The notes under the pieces are model-generated. The model did not search any database. It was given only the letters and a program-made list of their open reading frames with translations, and was not told where the DNA came from. 64,000 nucleotides of DNA from the NCBI GenBank assembly GCA_002633025.1, contig NMRB01000781.1:140048-204047 (forward strand), read 5' to 3'. This stretch comes from Notospermus geniculatus (lineage: Eukaryota > Nemertea > Pilidiophora > Heteronemertea > Lineidae). The stretch's first letter is position 1. The number at the start of each line of letters is the position of its first letter. A program made the translations under genes and the position numbers. Positions 12,601-27,600 of this stretch are shown here, piece by piece.

Positions 12601-15600
12601 AAGTGTCATGGCGGATGCGCTCTGATTGGCCGAGTGCATCCGCCATGACACTTTCTTGTGTCTAACATGACAGCGACTGATTTCTTACATTTTGTTTGCA
12701 TGCCGATGTATGCGAGGGCGTGTTCCTCTATGTTCAGAAGTGACATCATGCTCTGCATTGCTGGGATACTTCCCGATGTAACCGGCTCGGGGGGAGGGTT
12801 AGTAACGCCTGGGTGGGACAGGCCCGACTTGGAGAACTTCCGGTAAATAAAACGCTGTCGTGCCAGGCCGGCGTAGGCGCAAGTAAGAAATCGAACACGC
12901 TTCTTATGATACTAATGCCAAGCAGAGCACGTTCATGCACCTCTAGTAGAATGCTACATCCACTCACACCGAACCCTCACTTAAAAGTTCAATCAATGAA
13001 CCCACCAGAGTCATATTTTGGAATTTTGCAATTTATCATGCATTCTTGCCTTGACCTGTCGTTAATTATGGAAGCAAAACCATAGCAACTCATACTTTCT
13101 TAATTTTATTTCTGCAGTGCAACTTTTCATTCACGGGATGTTTCTGCATTTCAAAGGAAGCGTAGCAACCAAATTGCCCATTCAGATTCTATCATTCTCA
13201 TTGGTATCTCTGAAAGAGGGCTCATATGAAAGTGTAGTATAAAATGTTCTCTGGCATCTTCCCTGGCCATTCCTGGTAAACACCTCAGAGAGTTGAACTA
13301 CCACCACTTTATGCCAATTGTCTTTGAACACAAATCATTTTGCCATGCACAATGTTCAGCTGCATCAGACGTGTCAGAGGCGATTAGGTGAAATGAACAA
13401 TATGATTTTTCTGAGTTGTGAGAGTGTTTGTAAAGACATACATATTAACTCTCTAACTGGCAATCATATTGGTATGAAATGGATAGACTGTTTATTTATG
13501 GTTAATCTACGGAGGCCAATTTCATGTATCTTCGTATAGATGGCGCCAGTTTTCTCCTAGGATGTCTAGGGAAAGCGTGGAGGCATTCCCACACGACTGA
13601 TGCCATATTTAACATGTGGAAATAGGGTGGGGATTCTGTGTTAATTTCAGAAATCTCATAATCGAGATTTTGTCAGAGACTGATCTTAGCTGACGTTTTA
13701 GTGAATAGAAACTGTTTTCTAAGGTGAAAGTCATAGCTTACTACCGGATTCAAACCCATGGACCCTCGCATAGGGGATCAATCGCCAGCACTAAGGGGCA
13801 GCACGCCTGGTTAACCACTAGGCCAAATTGCCATCTTAAAATTTGATATCAGCAGAAAGCTCATTAAAAAGAGCTTTCCAAAAATATGGTTTTGGGCTTT
13901 TTTTATATTGATGAAGTTACATATATTTTTGCAAAAACGGTGCTCGCACTCCCAGAAAATTTGCCAGTTAAAGGGTTACAGATAAGCATTCAAATGACTT
14001 CTATTGCTTGCATGAGGAGCATAACATTGACGTGATCTACAATCTAAACAGTAATTCACATGACCTATTTACTGATATCTATGACGTGCCTCCAAGCGGG
14101 GCAAATATCACGTATGCACCACCCCAAAATTTGAATCTGAATTATTCGTAATATATCTATCAAGAAACTTTGCTCTTTCGATCAATCAGCCAAAGTTAAC
14201 TAAGTCTAGGGAAAACATGCCCTAATTTTCGGAGGAAATGTAGAAAATTCTCAGACTACATGTATATCTAGGAGATCATTAAAAACTCATTCTTTTCCTT
14301 TTCTATTCTAATCCCACTGCAGCACCCAGAATACCCCAAGAAGAACGAGCCGTCATATCAAAGACTGGTTGAGGACTCATATCAAAGACTGGATCAAGAA
14401 TGTGGACAAGTTCTCTTCAAAGAGCTCAGGATTGGAAATATTCCCTAGGGTGATGTTATTTTCAAAGCGGGAGTGAGATAAACACCAACCGGCAACATAG
14501 CATAATATGGGCAATGACCCTATGCCATATAAGAAAGCCTTTTTGTGCATTTTTATCGTTCTGTCACTTCACTGTTCTGTCTTCTTGTTTCTATCTTATT
14601 TAGCAGTATTTTTATCTTGGGGTATAAAGCTAGCAGCACACTGGCCGTCAAATCTGGCATCCAGAAGCATTCGACTGAACGCCTCTCGACGCCAGAGTTG
14701 GCTACCAGTGGATCCTGGTGAGAGCACACCTGCCCAAACTTGCCGTTCAGTAGCATCTTTTCAGGCCATTGAGGCTGCCATTTTGAAGTCATGTGACATC
14801 AAGATGCAAGCTGATTGATTGGCCAAAGCCTCGCCACCGACTCCAAGTCTGGCTGCCATCGGTAGCAAACTTGGCTGCTTTGGGAGTTCATAGGCGTCCA
14901 AAATCAAACATGTTTGATATTGGAGTTCAGTGGCATTCTCCAGATTCCATTCGTAGCACATTGGGAATTTTTCTGGCGTTCGGACATTGGCATCAAAAAA
15001 AACACTCTGGATGCCAAAGTTGGCGGTCAGTGTGCTGCATGCTTAGGGAACGTTTTTCAGGCAATTTTCTGGGGCAAGGTGACAAATCAGGACCAAAACA
15101 GTGGAGATAACTGAAAATTTGCATATAATTGAATTCATAATGCCATATGCAATTATTATTATTATGCACTTCAGTGCATGATTATTATGAATTCCCAAAG
15201 AAATGTTGTCGCTTGCATTACTTGACGGGAGGATTATCTGATTGCCATGGCAACAAAATACTTCGTGAAACAGTATCGAAATCAGCACATTTGTCCCTCT
15301 TATCTACTACAAGACAGTAGAAGATCAATCTATGGTGCATTTTGGGCACATCTTTGACAACAGAAATAGGGTGTACCATCATTTTTGAAATTTTATATTG
15401 TCCTGAAAGGGTTAACCACAGGTAACACTTCCAATGTGAGCTCATTTGACAGTGCACCCTCACTGATATGATGTCTCATTCCCCAGGGGTGAGAAAATGT
15501 TTAAGACTCCATAGTGACCAAGTCAACATCTTACATCCATATAATTCTTGCTCGCTTTCTCCTGAAAGGTAAACAACAAGTTACAATGCAACAACTGAGG

Positions 15601-18600
15601 GACGTTTCTTATCCTTTGGGCAACAGATACAGCACACCTCAAGGAACAGATGCAGCACATCTCTTTTCTACTTCCTGCATTCTCAGCAACAGATGATGCT
15701 AACAATTGTCTTTGTCTTTCCTCTAGGCAATATGCAACATTGTTGTTGCGATCTGTTTTACCAATGTCCAATGTGGCACATCATCAGTCAGTTTCCCCAC
15801 AAGCCATGAAATACAGCACATCGCCATGAGGCAATGACGATCCTGCAAACCACTGCCACTATGAAGAACTTGAGCAGATGTACCGTAAACACAAAAATTT
15901 TCGCTGGATAATATTTCAGGAATTGAGCAATGTTTTTCTGTTTCGAGTGGATTAATGTTCGCGTCAAGGACTCAAAAATAACCATCTTAAAATCACTGAT
16001 ACCGATATCATGCCTGAGTGTAAATAAACATGGTCAACGAATGTGCAGTCTGCCATTCGAGCTGTGAATCATGGATGGGATGAGTGGCGGGAAGATCGTT
16101 GGGGGCACATTTTGGTTCCCGAAGCCCCCACCAGGGCTACCCCAGCGGCGGCTTCGGGAACCAAGATAGGCCTTTTATGTGTATATCAATATTCGCGGTG
16201 GAACTTTGATTTCGTGATTTAAGCGAGAATTTTTACATGCGAAAATTGTTGCGTGTACGGTACCCCTTTTTGGACACTTCATCCCTGATGCACTGCATTA
16301 TGTAGCATTATTGCATTGCTTTAATTTGCTGTTTTTAACGTCTTTGGTACAACCGCTCCCACCATCGCCCTGTTCGGAAAAATAGTCCAGCGGGCTCCTT
16401 ATTGAGTGGCACATCAACTGCGTGTTTCACCACATCTCGAGACAATACAGATAATAAAACATTATGCTTTACCTTTCACCCAAAGGCTTAACAACAGAAG
16501 GAGGTCTTTTTTAGGATACGTATAAAGGGTCTCATGCGACACACCTTCCCTGACCCATCTACGACGAGATTACCACACTCCTTTATCTGTAGGCCTATCA
16601 GTATACGTGGTTTCAGAATCTCACATAACCATTCAACAATTTCAGAAACATCCGATATTTCAAAATTTAATTGGAGTGAATGCTTTTTTTATTTGAAATT
16701 AATTTGGTCTGCTAATTTTGTTAAATCTGACAGGCTTATGGTATCAACAGTTGATCGTCGCAATCATATGCCCTGGCTAGTTTTGGCAATGGCACAAGGC
16801 CACAATGAGCATCTATTGTTTGGGTAGGATTCCTCGCAGAACATTTTCGTGGGCTAACCAAGGCGTTGTGAAAAAGTCAGTTTCATCTAACTACATCCAG
16901 TTCTGTCCCAAGCCCACAACATATTTGGAAAGTTGAGTATCTTGAGTTGGTTTGACCATCATATTCATCAACTGAGAATTTCACTATTCCTGGCAAACAT
17001 TAGACTAGGACTGAGTACATTCGTCATTTTGATGAAACCACATGCCATCCATTGATTTCACCACGAGTGACCACAACCTAATCCATTGGAAAACAAACGT
17101 GTTTCGGGTATTTCAGATGATTCTGAAAACATCAAGAAATGATTTGTAACCAGTTGATATACTGCATCAGTGACACCAACAAAATACATTTCAGGTTGCA
17201 CGCAGCCAGCTGAACAAAAAGATAATGGGGCAAAATTAATAACAGAAAATGTATGACTAAAGGAAAATTATCTTTCGGTGAAGTGTAATAATCTGCTCCT
17301 CAATGCATTTATGTACCTTAGTCAGACCCAATGTAATTGGTTAATGATCTAAATATGATTACCAAGTTGGCTAATGGACTATTTTACTCCAGGGGTTGGG
17401 AAACTTCATACTTTATTTCTAAAAGTAACCCTAATTCAGTTGCTATTCCCAGTTTTTCCATCTATCTCAGCCACACCTGTGATTCAATGCTTTAGCCTTA
17501 AAGGAAACTGACACTTTGTGTATTTGAGTGGGCCAACGCTTCTTCTGACTCTGCCTCGACAGAAGAAGACACCAATTTTCATTTAGAACAAGGGATTCGA
17601 ATTGAAAGAAACCCCATCAACTATTCATACTGATAATTATCCACAAGCGATTACTGTCAGTTTCAATCACTCAACCTAATTTGTTCTTCACCATTTTTCA
17701 TTGATTCTCACTAGGCAATTACTTCTGAAGTTGTTCTGTTCAATTAATCAGTAATCACTGTGATACTCTAAGTCGTGCAACACTGGGAGTATGAAAGAAC
17801 TAACACAGCCCAGACAAACCCTATGAGCCTGGTTTTGAAGATAAAAACATTTCACTGCGTTTACACTTCACGGCAACGCATACCTTAACTCCGCCCTTTT
17901 TTGCATATTTGCAATTTGTACCAATATTCTGGCTTTCACTACCAAACTCCTTGATTTTGAATTGCACGTTTTATACATTATCAGCAATGGCAAATTACAA
18001 AGTTGTATCTGTGGTTGTAGGTTATACAAACTTCGAATGTTTGTTGGTCAACTTATTTTGCTAAACAAGGATGATTCCAAATGACGCTATCATGGGTCAT
18101 ATGTCAATTACTAAATGGTTTAGTAGTATTAGTAAAGAATAAGTTAAAATAGCTTTACCATTATGCTTTGTTAATTCCAGAGTTATGAAGAGTGAAAATA
18201 TAAGATAGAATATTCGTTACGAGCAACAGAAGGCTGACTACTTTGCTACGGGCGATTGATCGACAAATTTAATGAAACTGGTATCCGAAAATGGGCAAGT
18301 TTTGAACCATCTCATATAACACATGGGTTTTAATATTTATTTTGATAAAGTTTTGATATATTTGTTATGACACCAATAAAGATGTGTTTTTCATCAATGG
18401 CCTGGTCAGGAGTACAAATTAATCAACAAAGGGCTTTCATATAAGACAGCACTGCAACCCTGACATGGTATTAAGCCCACTGAAATGAAAAAGATAAGTT
18501 ACTTTGTGCCATTGGGTCACATGAATAAAGACTAGCAAATGCTTTTACTTCAGATTTGTACAGCATTGCCTAGTGCATTTGCATTGCAAAACTCAAGTCA

Positions 18601-21600
18601 AAGCATTTGTTAGTCTATTCATATGACCCATACCTCACACAAGAAATGAACATTGTTGAACACCATGGTTTGACAAATAATTTCAGAAGATGTTGTCAGC
18701 GGGGCTCGAAGCATCAAGCGCACATCACACAATGTCGATTTCTCAAAAACCACCTCGGAATAGGTGACCAGTGGCTTGGGTGCACCAGAAGGTTTACTGG
18801 TAATTCAAGAGGTTAAGTGAAACAAGGATGAACAAACTTGCACTGCACTGGAATTCGGCAAGCTAGTGCGAGCAAAGCTTGAAAAGATGATGTCCTCAAT
18901 AGCAATTTGGGATATTTTAGCAAAAACCCATGCAATTGACAAAGAGATGATCACTTCAGTTGCCCATTTTCATTTGGTAACCATGTCAACTAACAGGAGA
19001 TGACCACCCCAGTAATACAATGACGGAATCATATATATTTACACACAAGGACAAACTGCGTGTTATCGCCCACACAATTTGTATACAGTTCAAAAGTCAG
19101 CGCAGTGACGTTACCATGCCATCATGTCCGCAAGACGTGTTTGTGTGTGCGAATGAGTTTGGAAATAATTTCCATTGAATTAGAGAAGAGGCAAAACAAA
19201 ACAAATAAATTCAGAAAGGATTTTTTTCATTCTCAGTGAATTTCACAACCCCTGATAGCAGAAGCAGAATTACCATTAAGAGAACCTGTAACAGATGTTC
19301 CGCAGTACTAAATAGCTTTGTGTGATCCGGGGCATGTTTTGTAAACCAAAGCATCATGAAGGAAAGGTTCCTGGGGAGCCTAAGCAAGCAGCACACCGGG
19401 CGAGGTGACAGTGTCATCGCAAGCAAACTGATCACCACCGATCTTCTTGCTTCTTGCCAGAACTGCAGTCTAGGCAATATCAGGTTTGGTATTATTTGAT
19501 ATGGCCGATCATCGCTGGCGAGAAGCTTCCACACATCACTGTACTGGCACCAACAGCCAATTCTGTTCTGTGGCAACGAGATTGCTTGCGATATCACCAG
19601 GTGTGCTGCCCGCTCAGGAACAAACAAAATCAAAGGAAAACATATTTTATTCCAGAGCAGAGACCAAAATATCAAAAGGTGGAAGAAGGCGTAGGCCGGG
19701 ATAAGATGAACACCTTCACCTTGTATTTGATGATAAAAATAAAGCAAACGAATAAACTAATTGATGATAGATGAGATCATGTGAAAGTGGCTGTTGAAGA
19801 ATCTGACTTGTGATCCTTGAGAAAATGGAGAAAGCTGTGAAGCTGAAAATTGCAGCAATTATTCTGTACAGCACAACAAATAATCCCTGCAATTTGCAAG
19901 TGCATAGCTTTTTCTGTTTTCCCAAGGATCACAACTCAGATTCCTCAAGTGACGAAAACGAACAGCCCCTTTCACCATTCAACAACAGTCGTTCACAAAT
20001 ATTATAGTTCATCTTGTGGCAAGAGTTTATCGGGGATTCACAGGAAGACAGAAGGATAGACCATCCATTTGAAGAATTTTTTGTGCATACTTCCAACTTG
20101 CTCTCAAAAGTCTCAAAACATTTTCGAATAATAAGAATCAGAGTACTTAAACCAGAAATCAGAAGCTTTCCCAGCAAATTTCTCATTTTACTCCACTTTT
20201 AAAATTTATTTCCATCATAATTGGTATATTTTTCAGAGCCACACAAATTTTCACTGAACCTGATCAAAAAAAATTCAAACAAGTGTCACTTCCTATTCAA
20301 CCACTCACCAGAAGCAGCGGTTAAAAATACAACCACAACTACAAGCTACTAGCATTAATTTACCTACTTCAAAGCCGATGATACCTTCACGCATGCAAAA
20401 CCAATCTAATTTAGAACTAAATAAGGCAATGTTCTAGTTTCCATTTGCCATAAATGGAGGCTTTTTATCTTACGGACATGATTACACGGTGACGGTGCGC
20501 ACAAAATTCTTGATACGATGCTATGTACCTGTATAGATGCAGAGTGGTTCGGTACGCCTGAAGATATAGAAATAAGGACTGTAAGTAAGAGGAAAACAGA
20601 GAAGTATATCAGAAATGTTGTCAATATCGAGCATACATTCAAAAACAAGTGATCCGTACCGATTGTTTTCACAATCAATATGGATAAATACAATAATGAA
20701 ATGGTCCACGGACCATGTGCTCACCTGGGTGAATGTACCAGAACAGATGACAAATGTTAAATTGAAATGTTCCCGGGCAACCAGGGTAATATGATCGTGG
20801 TCAAAATTTGGCACACAGTGCATGTAGAAGGTATCTACAAACCTAGTACATTCTACACCAGTTGCTACTGTTAAAGACAAAAGTTAAAGAATGGGTGGCC
20901 AAGCCAAGAATCAAATCGGACCGAAACTTGGTGTCATAGGTCACCTGACTTAGGGGCACAGATGTACCAAGTTTCAGGTTAATAGTCCCATGCAGTTACG
21001 CGCCACCAAAGGCAAAATTTTGAACTTTGACCTCTGTCACCTTGAAAAGTAGGTCAAATCGGACGACAGACGACGACGGACGCTGCACCATCGTAAAAGC
21101 TCACAAGGTGAGCTAAAAATCACAAGAAATAGATGGACACATCACAAACGACAAGCTGTCTCATGAGATTTCAGATGTAAGCATCTGATTAAAGATTGAG
21201 CTGAGAGAAAACATCCATCCCTACAACCTCTCAGAAGGCGGGTTGATTATAGACGTGTATAGCCAGGAATGATCGAATACAAACGCAATCTTTAAGAAGC
21301 GTTGCCAACTTTTTCATTTCCGAGCACTTCAGATCAATGACATCTATTGGATGGATTCATTGCAAAGAGATAGTTCCAAATGCAATATTACAATCTGAAT
21401 ATCTCACAAGACAGCATTCCCAATCACATTGCAAATTAATACAGAAGAGCAGGCACTTCAGACTGGTTTTGGAAGGTAAGTGATAAAACCCGGAACGAAA
21501 CGAAACGAAATGAAATCATCAAAATGGGCATGATTTGCAACAATTTATTTTCGTTTTATTGTCTTATTGTAATACTCCGGATATTTAAGTGGTTAACGTA

Positions 21601-24600
21601 GAATCTGCTCCGACATTGACGCTTGCTTTATGCACCAACTGAATGAGTGAAGAAAACGCAGAACAAAAACTGGCGGTAACTTGAGGAGCACCGAAGGGAA
21701 TTTCGTATACATGATTATTCTGATTGATTTTAAAATAATAATTCAATTTGATTTTGTGTGTTTCGTCGAAAAAAACGTCAGTCTCAAGGCGGAAGCATAC
21801 ATCTGCAACATTGACACATAATTAGGCCTATTACGTTAATTCTCAAATTCCTTGCGATTCCCATTTCGATGATTTCATTTCGTTTCGTTTCATTCCGGGT
21901 TTTATCACTAACCGTTTTGGAATGATGTTGGCAAAGATGAACAATGAAGAATCATAAACATTCATAGTGCTTTGATGTTTCTTTTTCAGACGCAATTGTG
22001 TTTGTGAAGTTGGATCCAAACTGCATTCACTTTTTTTTTATTCCTGCTTCTATAGTCATTTCTCTTTCCATTACTTCAAAGAATCTTTTGACTTATTTTC
22101 AGCAGAGAGCAGTCGACTGGTATCAATGCTAAAGAGCATGGGGGGGGGGGGGGAAATGCAAACCAATCAATCAAACAGGTTTGTCCACCTCAATCTCCCC
22201 TCCCCTCCGAGCCCTCACGAATGACACACAATGAACCAGACCCAGGCGGAAACGGAATGTGTAATAATCAACCACCTCCCTATGTACATGTCCATTTCCT
22301 AATGACGTATTCCCGACACATATCCCTGATTAGAACTCCATCAAATTTACAAGTACCTGGACCAGATGCTGTGATAATGGGTGTCACCGACTGCATAGCT
22401 CAGCCCACTCAACAATGGCCAGTGGACAATGTGGCCCCGGGGTGCCAATTCAGGTTCCCTAGGACTAAGAACTGTTTGTACAACATCGATCAGGATGGCT
22501 TGGAACAGATTAACTGTCTCAGGATATGCTCCCAGATATCAATCAGGTAATGATTTCTGGCCGAATATCAGATCAGGTCGGCAAGTGATGGTTGAGATAG
22601 GGTATCACACCTTGACCAGAATCGACCAGTAAATTGCTGACCGTCCATCTAAGGATTAACACTTGATAGAATTCTCTGGTCAGCTCCAATGGTTCTTATC
22701 AACGACGTACAGTGGTAGAAAGGGGTCTTTCAGGGAGGAAATCTAAACGAAATAAACTACACCCCATGCCACTTCTTACACAGTAAGAACACCAATTATT
22801 TCCTTGTGAACCATTCCAATATCATGGACTGAAAGCAGCTCTCAGACATACTTACCACCAGATCAACACCAACAATTTGTCGAGGGATTATAACCATGAT
22901 AACATCCATCCACAGGCCTAAAATACCAACAAAGGGAACCACTTCCACTTGTAACCCTTTATCCATGATAAGGCTACAATATTTTAGGTTACATGAAGTA
23001 CCAGTGACATTTCATAAATACATGAGAGGAAGATGTATTCCCATCTCACTAAAACCCATTCCACCAACAACACCCATCTCGGCAATACCCCATTTCCCCT
23101 CCTTCTTATTCCATGAGAGGAATGCTCACACTCACAGCCTGATCTGCTATATGTGATGTCTTAATAGGCCTTTTTACACGGTGCAGGTGCGTTCCGGATC
23201 GAGACTAGATCGAGGAGGGTTCGGTTATTTTTCCCCGTGTAAAAGCAAAACAACTGACCGCCACCTTCCTCGGGCCAGTTCAGTTCGCCGTGTGAGTCTC
23301 GGGAAGGTGGAGGTAGGTTCAGGCTGGTTATTCTCTCGTGTAAAAGCGAACCGACCTCCACCGGCCACGTGCGGGATTGAACACGCCACATGAATGGCAT
23401 CACTGGCGCATTTGCTGTAAGTTACCTATAAAGAAATCACGCACGAGAGTTCTCGAGCACTGCTCATGTTGTTAGAAGCATAGTTTATCGATTTTTAGTG
23501 ATTATTTTGGGATATATTTCTTACTTGCGATCATAACTGTAAATGTTGATACATGCCATCTAGTGGCACGCATTTGAACAAACCGACCTCGAACTAGATC
23601 GAGGCGGGTTACTGAACCCGCACCGTGTAAAAGCGATCAATCCATCCTGAACCGAACCCGCCCGAGGAGGGTGGAGGTAGGTTTCCTCGAACCAGCACCG
23701 TGTAAAAAGGCCCTTTGAGAACCAACCAGCAATATGTCAGGTAGAGTCATGCTCAGCCGCATTTGGTGTAGCGATATGTGGGTTGTAGGCAGGTTTGTAC
23801 CTGAACATCAGGCTGCGCCGCTGTGCATGGGTGACTAAGGGCTGATCGTTAAACCCGTGTTTTTAAACATTGGCTGTTGTCACCCATTGTGTCAGAAGCA
23901 CCTGCACACAGCTGCGTCCACGCCTCTAGCCGAATAATGCTGTGCCAATGATATATGGGCCTAACACCAAACTGATTTGATTTTAGGAATAAGGGTGTAC
24001 CACTCACCGCAAGGCACTAACAATGCGAAGATTTATGGCTCCTAATTTCAGAAATAGTAATCTGCTGCAGTACAAATCAGCTCATACAATAGACTACATA
24101 CTTATTCTAAGCAAGTCACCCATGGGCGATGCATGCGTTCCACTGACATGTGAAGTTGATTGAAGTTATGGAGCAGAATGCACAATCCAAGATGGCCACC
24201 TCGCGGCCATATTGAAAGTTAGAGCGAACGAAAATTGATAGGCTGCACTGTTTCACACATACCACTATGCCTCTATATGAAATTGCTTGACCAAATGGTT
24301 CTCAATTTATGGAGAGGAATGCACAATCCAACGTACCACTATGTCTAATGACAACGATGACGGACAATGGACAATGGTCGACGGACAATGCATAATGACA
24401 TAGGCTCACTGGTGAGCCAAAAATCAACCATGCAAGAGGGATCGCACCCTCACTCCTTTTCAGTCCATGTTTTTTATTGTGGCTCGTGCTTTGGATCCAT
24501 TTCTATCTCGGCGTTTTGCTCTTTCTCAAGCCAGAAGTCGGATTTTTGTCTAACTTGTAAACAATTCGGATTTTATCTGACTTACACAAGACGGATTTCT

Positions 24601-27600
24601 TCTAAGTCGGATGAAATTCTCTGGTTTACTTAATCCAACTTATGCATTTTCTACTGTGCAGCCTAGAGTCGCCAAAAAAGATGTTGCAAGCATTCTTATC
24701 TGCACACATTGCAGTGTCATCAACAAAGATGTAAGCATCCTTATCTGTATAATATAGACTGGTTCCCATCTTTGCCGCTCCACCCCTCACCATAGAGCAG
24801 GGGGCTGCAAACACCCCTGCAGCCCTGCAAACACCCCTCCTGACCCCTGCAAACACCACTGCAATTTAATTTATTCATTCCATGCCCTGCAAAGACCCCT
24901 GCTGAGTAGCGGGCTGCGAACACCCCTGCAACCCTGCAAACACCCCTCCTGACCCTGTAAACACCCCTGCAACTTAATGAATTCACTCAGTGCCCTGCAA
25001 AGACCCCTGCTGATCATACCCCTGGAAACACCCCTTCACCCTGAAACCACCCCTGCCATGACTTAGTAAATTTGCACACCACTGCATGTACCCCTGCTAT
25101 GACCCCTTCTATGAGTTAACAAATAAAACCTACCCCTGCAAAGACCCCTTCGGCCTTAGCCTCATTCTCAGTTGGCTCCCATCATGCATCTGTGATGCCT
25201 ATTTCAAAATGGCAGTTATTGTCATTGTACAGTCTGCTTTTAATATTAAATTGTGTGCTGGAGCCTCTCATATACTTTCACCATTCTTCAAAATGCCAAA
25301 TTTTGATTTNCTTATTATGCAATGTGTTGTTAATGTTGGGGCCCGTCCGTGTTGCACAGTCTGGTGGGCAGTGCCTCAACTCAATCATTAACTGCTGCCT
25401 GGGGACCTTGTTGTGCGTTTCGCCCCCAGTTCATTCTTAAATGCATAATATCATAGACAGTACATCTTTCGCTGCTTTTAAGAGAGAACGTTGCTTTTCT
25501 CTCTTAAAGCAGCGAAAGCATACTTTATCTTAACTATCGCCAGAAGGATACATGGTAAACCCCTACAAAAGCCCCACCGGTTCAATAATTCTGGGTAAGT
25601 GGAGGGGACTTATCTTCTGTCATAACCCTGTGCGTCGGCCATCTCCTGATAGTAGGCCGACTCCTATGCACAGATGCATGCTGCTCAGTCTCACCAGTAT
25701 GCAATCTCATAGTCATGATCTGTCAAATGGCACAGTTCACAGTAGGAACACGTGGACCTGATCTGATTTTAGTTACAAATATTGCGCAAAAAGCTGCGCA
25801 GTAGACGATGCGCAAAGAACATGCACAGTGGCGTGGACAGAAATCCCTGACAAAATGGCGGTCCATGCCTGTCTTTGTATAGTGGAACAGGAGCGCCAAA
25901 GACAGAAACCAGTCTAATCTGTATACAATACAAACTAGTATGACCTCGACTAACCTCTATCCACTTGGAGATAGTAACTCTCAGTCGAGATAATTCCCAT
26001 TTTTCCCTGGTAAGTCCAGAATTCGTTAGACCATGTGACCTCCCACTTTGAGCAGCTGCTTTTGGCTATTCACACCAAATAGGGATTTTCCGGCCATTTC
26101 TAAAATGCGGATTCTGCGGAATCTGCAGATTAAGGTTAAATAGGGGGGGTTCAGTCACGCAATTAATAGGCCTACACATGCTTGAATGTGTAAAGGGCGA
26201 CTTTTTGCCGTTTATAAAGGAGTTCGAATGGCATGTGGCATAGGCCATCAGTTCATTCTGTTTGGAAGGGGGCGGGTGGGGTGGGGTGGGAGGATTTTAA
26301 ATCAAAATTAATGTTATGGTACGCTGGCATCTAAGGGATGAGAATATATAAATGTAGCAGTCATTGTTTTTAAATTCCAAATCTGGGTGCAGTTTGGGAG
26401 TCGCAATTTGCTTAGGTTTGGGGAAAAACAGCAATCAAAAGCATCTTTTTCAACACACGCAGTCAACGCATCACAAATAGTTGATCGCAAAAGGACCACA
26501 GATAAGGACCTTGAACTACAAACATGCACACTATACTCTAGTACAGATTATATACACACTTGGGGTACTCAATCCGCCAATTTAACCTTAATCCGCAGAT
26601 TCCGCAGAATCCGCATTTTAGAAATGGCCGGATTTTCCTTGATGGCGCAATCACCAACTGGTAAGTATTCATGCCAATCAAGTGAACGAATGACCAAATT
26701 ACATACGAACCCTGGTTTCTGAAAGATTTGATTATGTGGCGAGGATCAATGCCAAGGGACATAACAAGATTGCTTGACTAGCCGAGATTCTTCGATTTAT
26801 AGGCAGATTGGATCTCATAGCCAGAGAAAATCGTAAGGAAAAGGGCAGAACCTTTTCAGTAGAACCTTTTTAGTAGAAACTGACAGCTTCACGTCATATT
26901 ATATTCGGACACAAATGGACAGGAGACAGTTGATAGTCACGAATGGACACACTGTGTAACACCAGGCACTTTCCCTTTGCCCAACTTAAACAACAATAAC
27001 TTCCTTTATAACTGCCTCAGCTCACATCTTTTTTTCCAATTTCGTTATGTAATATGTAACATATCCAAGTATGTTTTCTGAAAGCAAGGATGTCACAATA
27101 AAACTTTCACCCATGCGCAGTCATATTGTCTCTAATTCTTTAATATACAAAGTGCCCGCACAGGCAACAACATCAAAGACACAAGAAAGAAGATTAAAGT
27201 ACATACAAACAAATGAACCAAATGCAAGAAGTGGAACTAGGGAGGAATACAAAGATCACGAGAAATCTGTCGCAAAACAAAAATAGAAATTGGGAAATGT
27301 CATAACCTTCTCTCGGAGGATTTTTATCACTGTTTTCCTTTCATCTTTCATAATGCGACTGTCTGATATACATTCCTCCTCAGTATTCCACTCTTGACAC
27401 TCCAATCAGCCAATACAGNNNNNNNNNNNNNNNNNNNNNNNNNNNNNNNNNNNNNNNNNNNNNNNNNNNNNNNNNNNNNNNNNNNNNNNNNNNNNNNNNN
27501 NNNNNNNNNNNNNNNNNNNNNNNNNNNNNNNNNNNNNNNNNNNNNNNNNNNNNNNNNNNNNNNNNNNNNNNNNNNNNNNNNNNNNNNNNNNNNNNNNNNN

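Larger units (their letters stand above)
6860..20528 (-). other. AP3D1 intron between exons c and d (13.7 kb)
   Basis: Contains the elements listed separately at 7153, 9067, 10625, 10907, 12586, 13718, 14628, 15881, 18513 and 19786. I see no exon or repeat in 7300-9060, 11330-12580, 12670-13710, 13860-14620, 15050-15870, 16270-18510, 18640-19780 and 19975-20520. The longest open frame, 178 codons on minus at 19211-19747, resembles no family I know. Confidence 0.75.

Noticed and set aside
19211-19747. Minus-strand ORF of 178 codons, hydrophobic in part
   Set aside because: No family resemblance, no splice or promoter support, and antisense ORFs of similar quality overlap it.
24785-25150. Possible CRISPR-like array
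   Set aside because: Repeats are irregular in length and spacing, there are no unique spacers, and the context is an animal intron.
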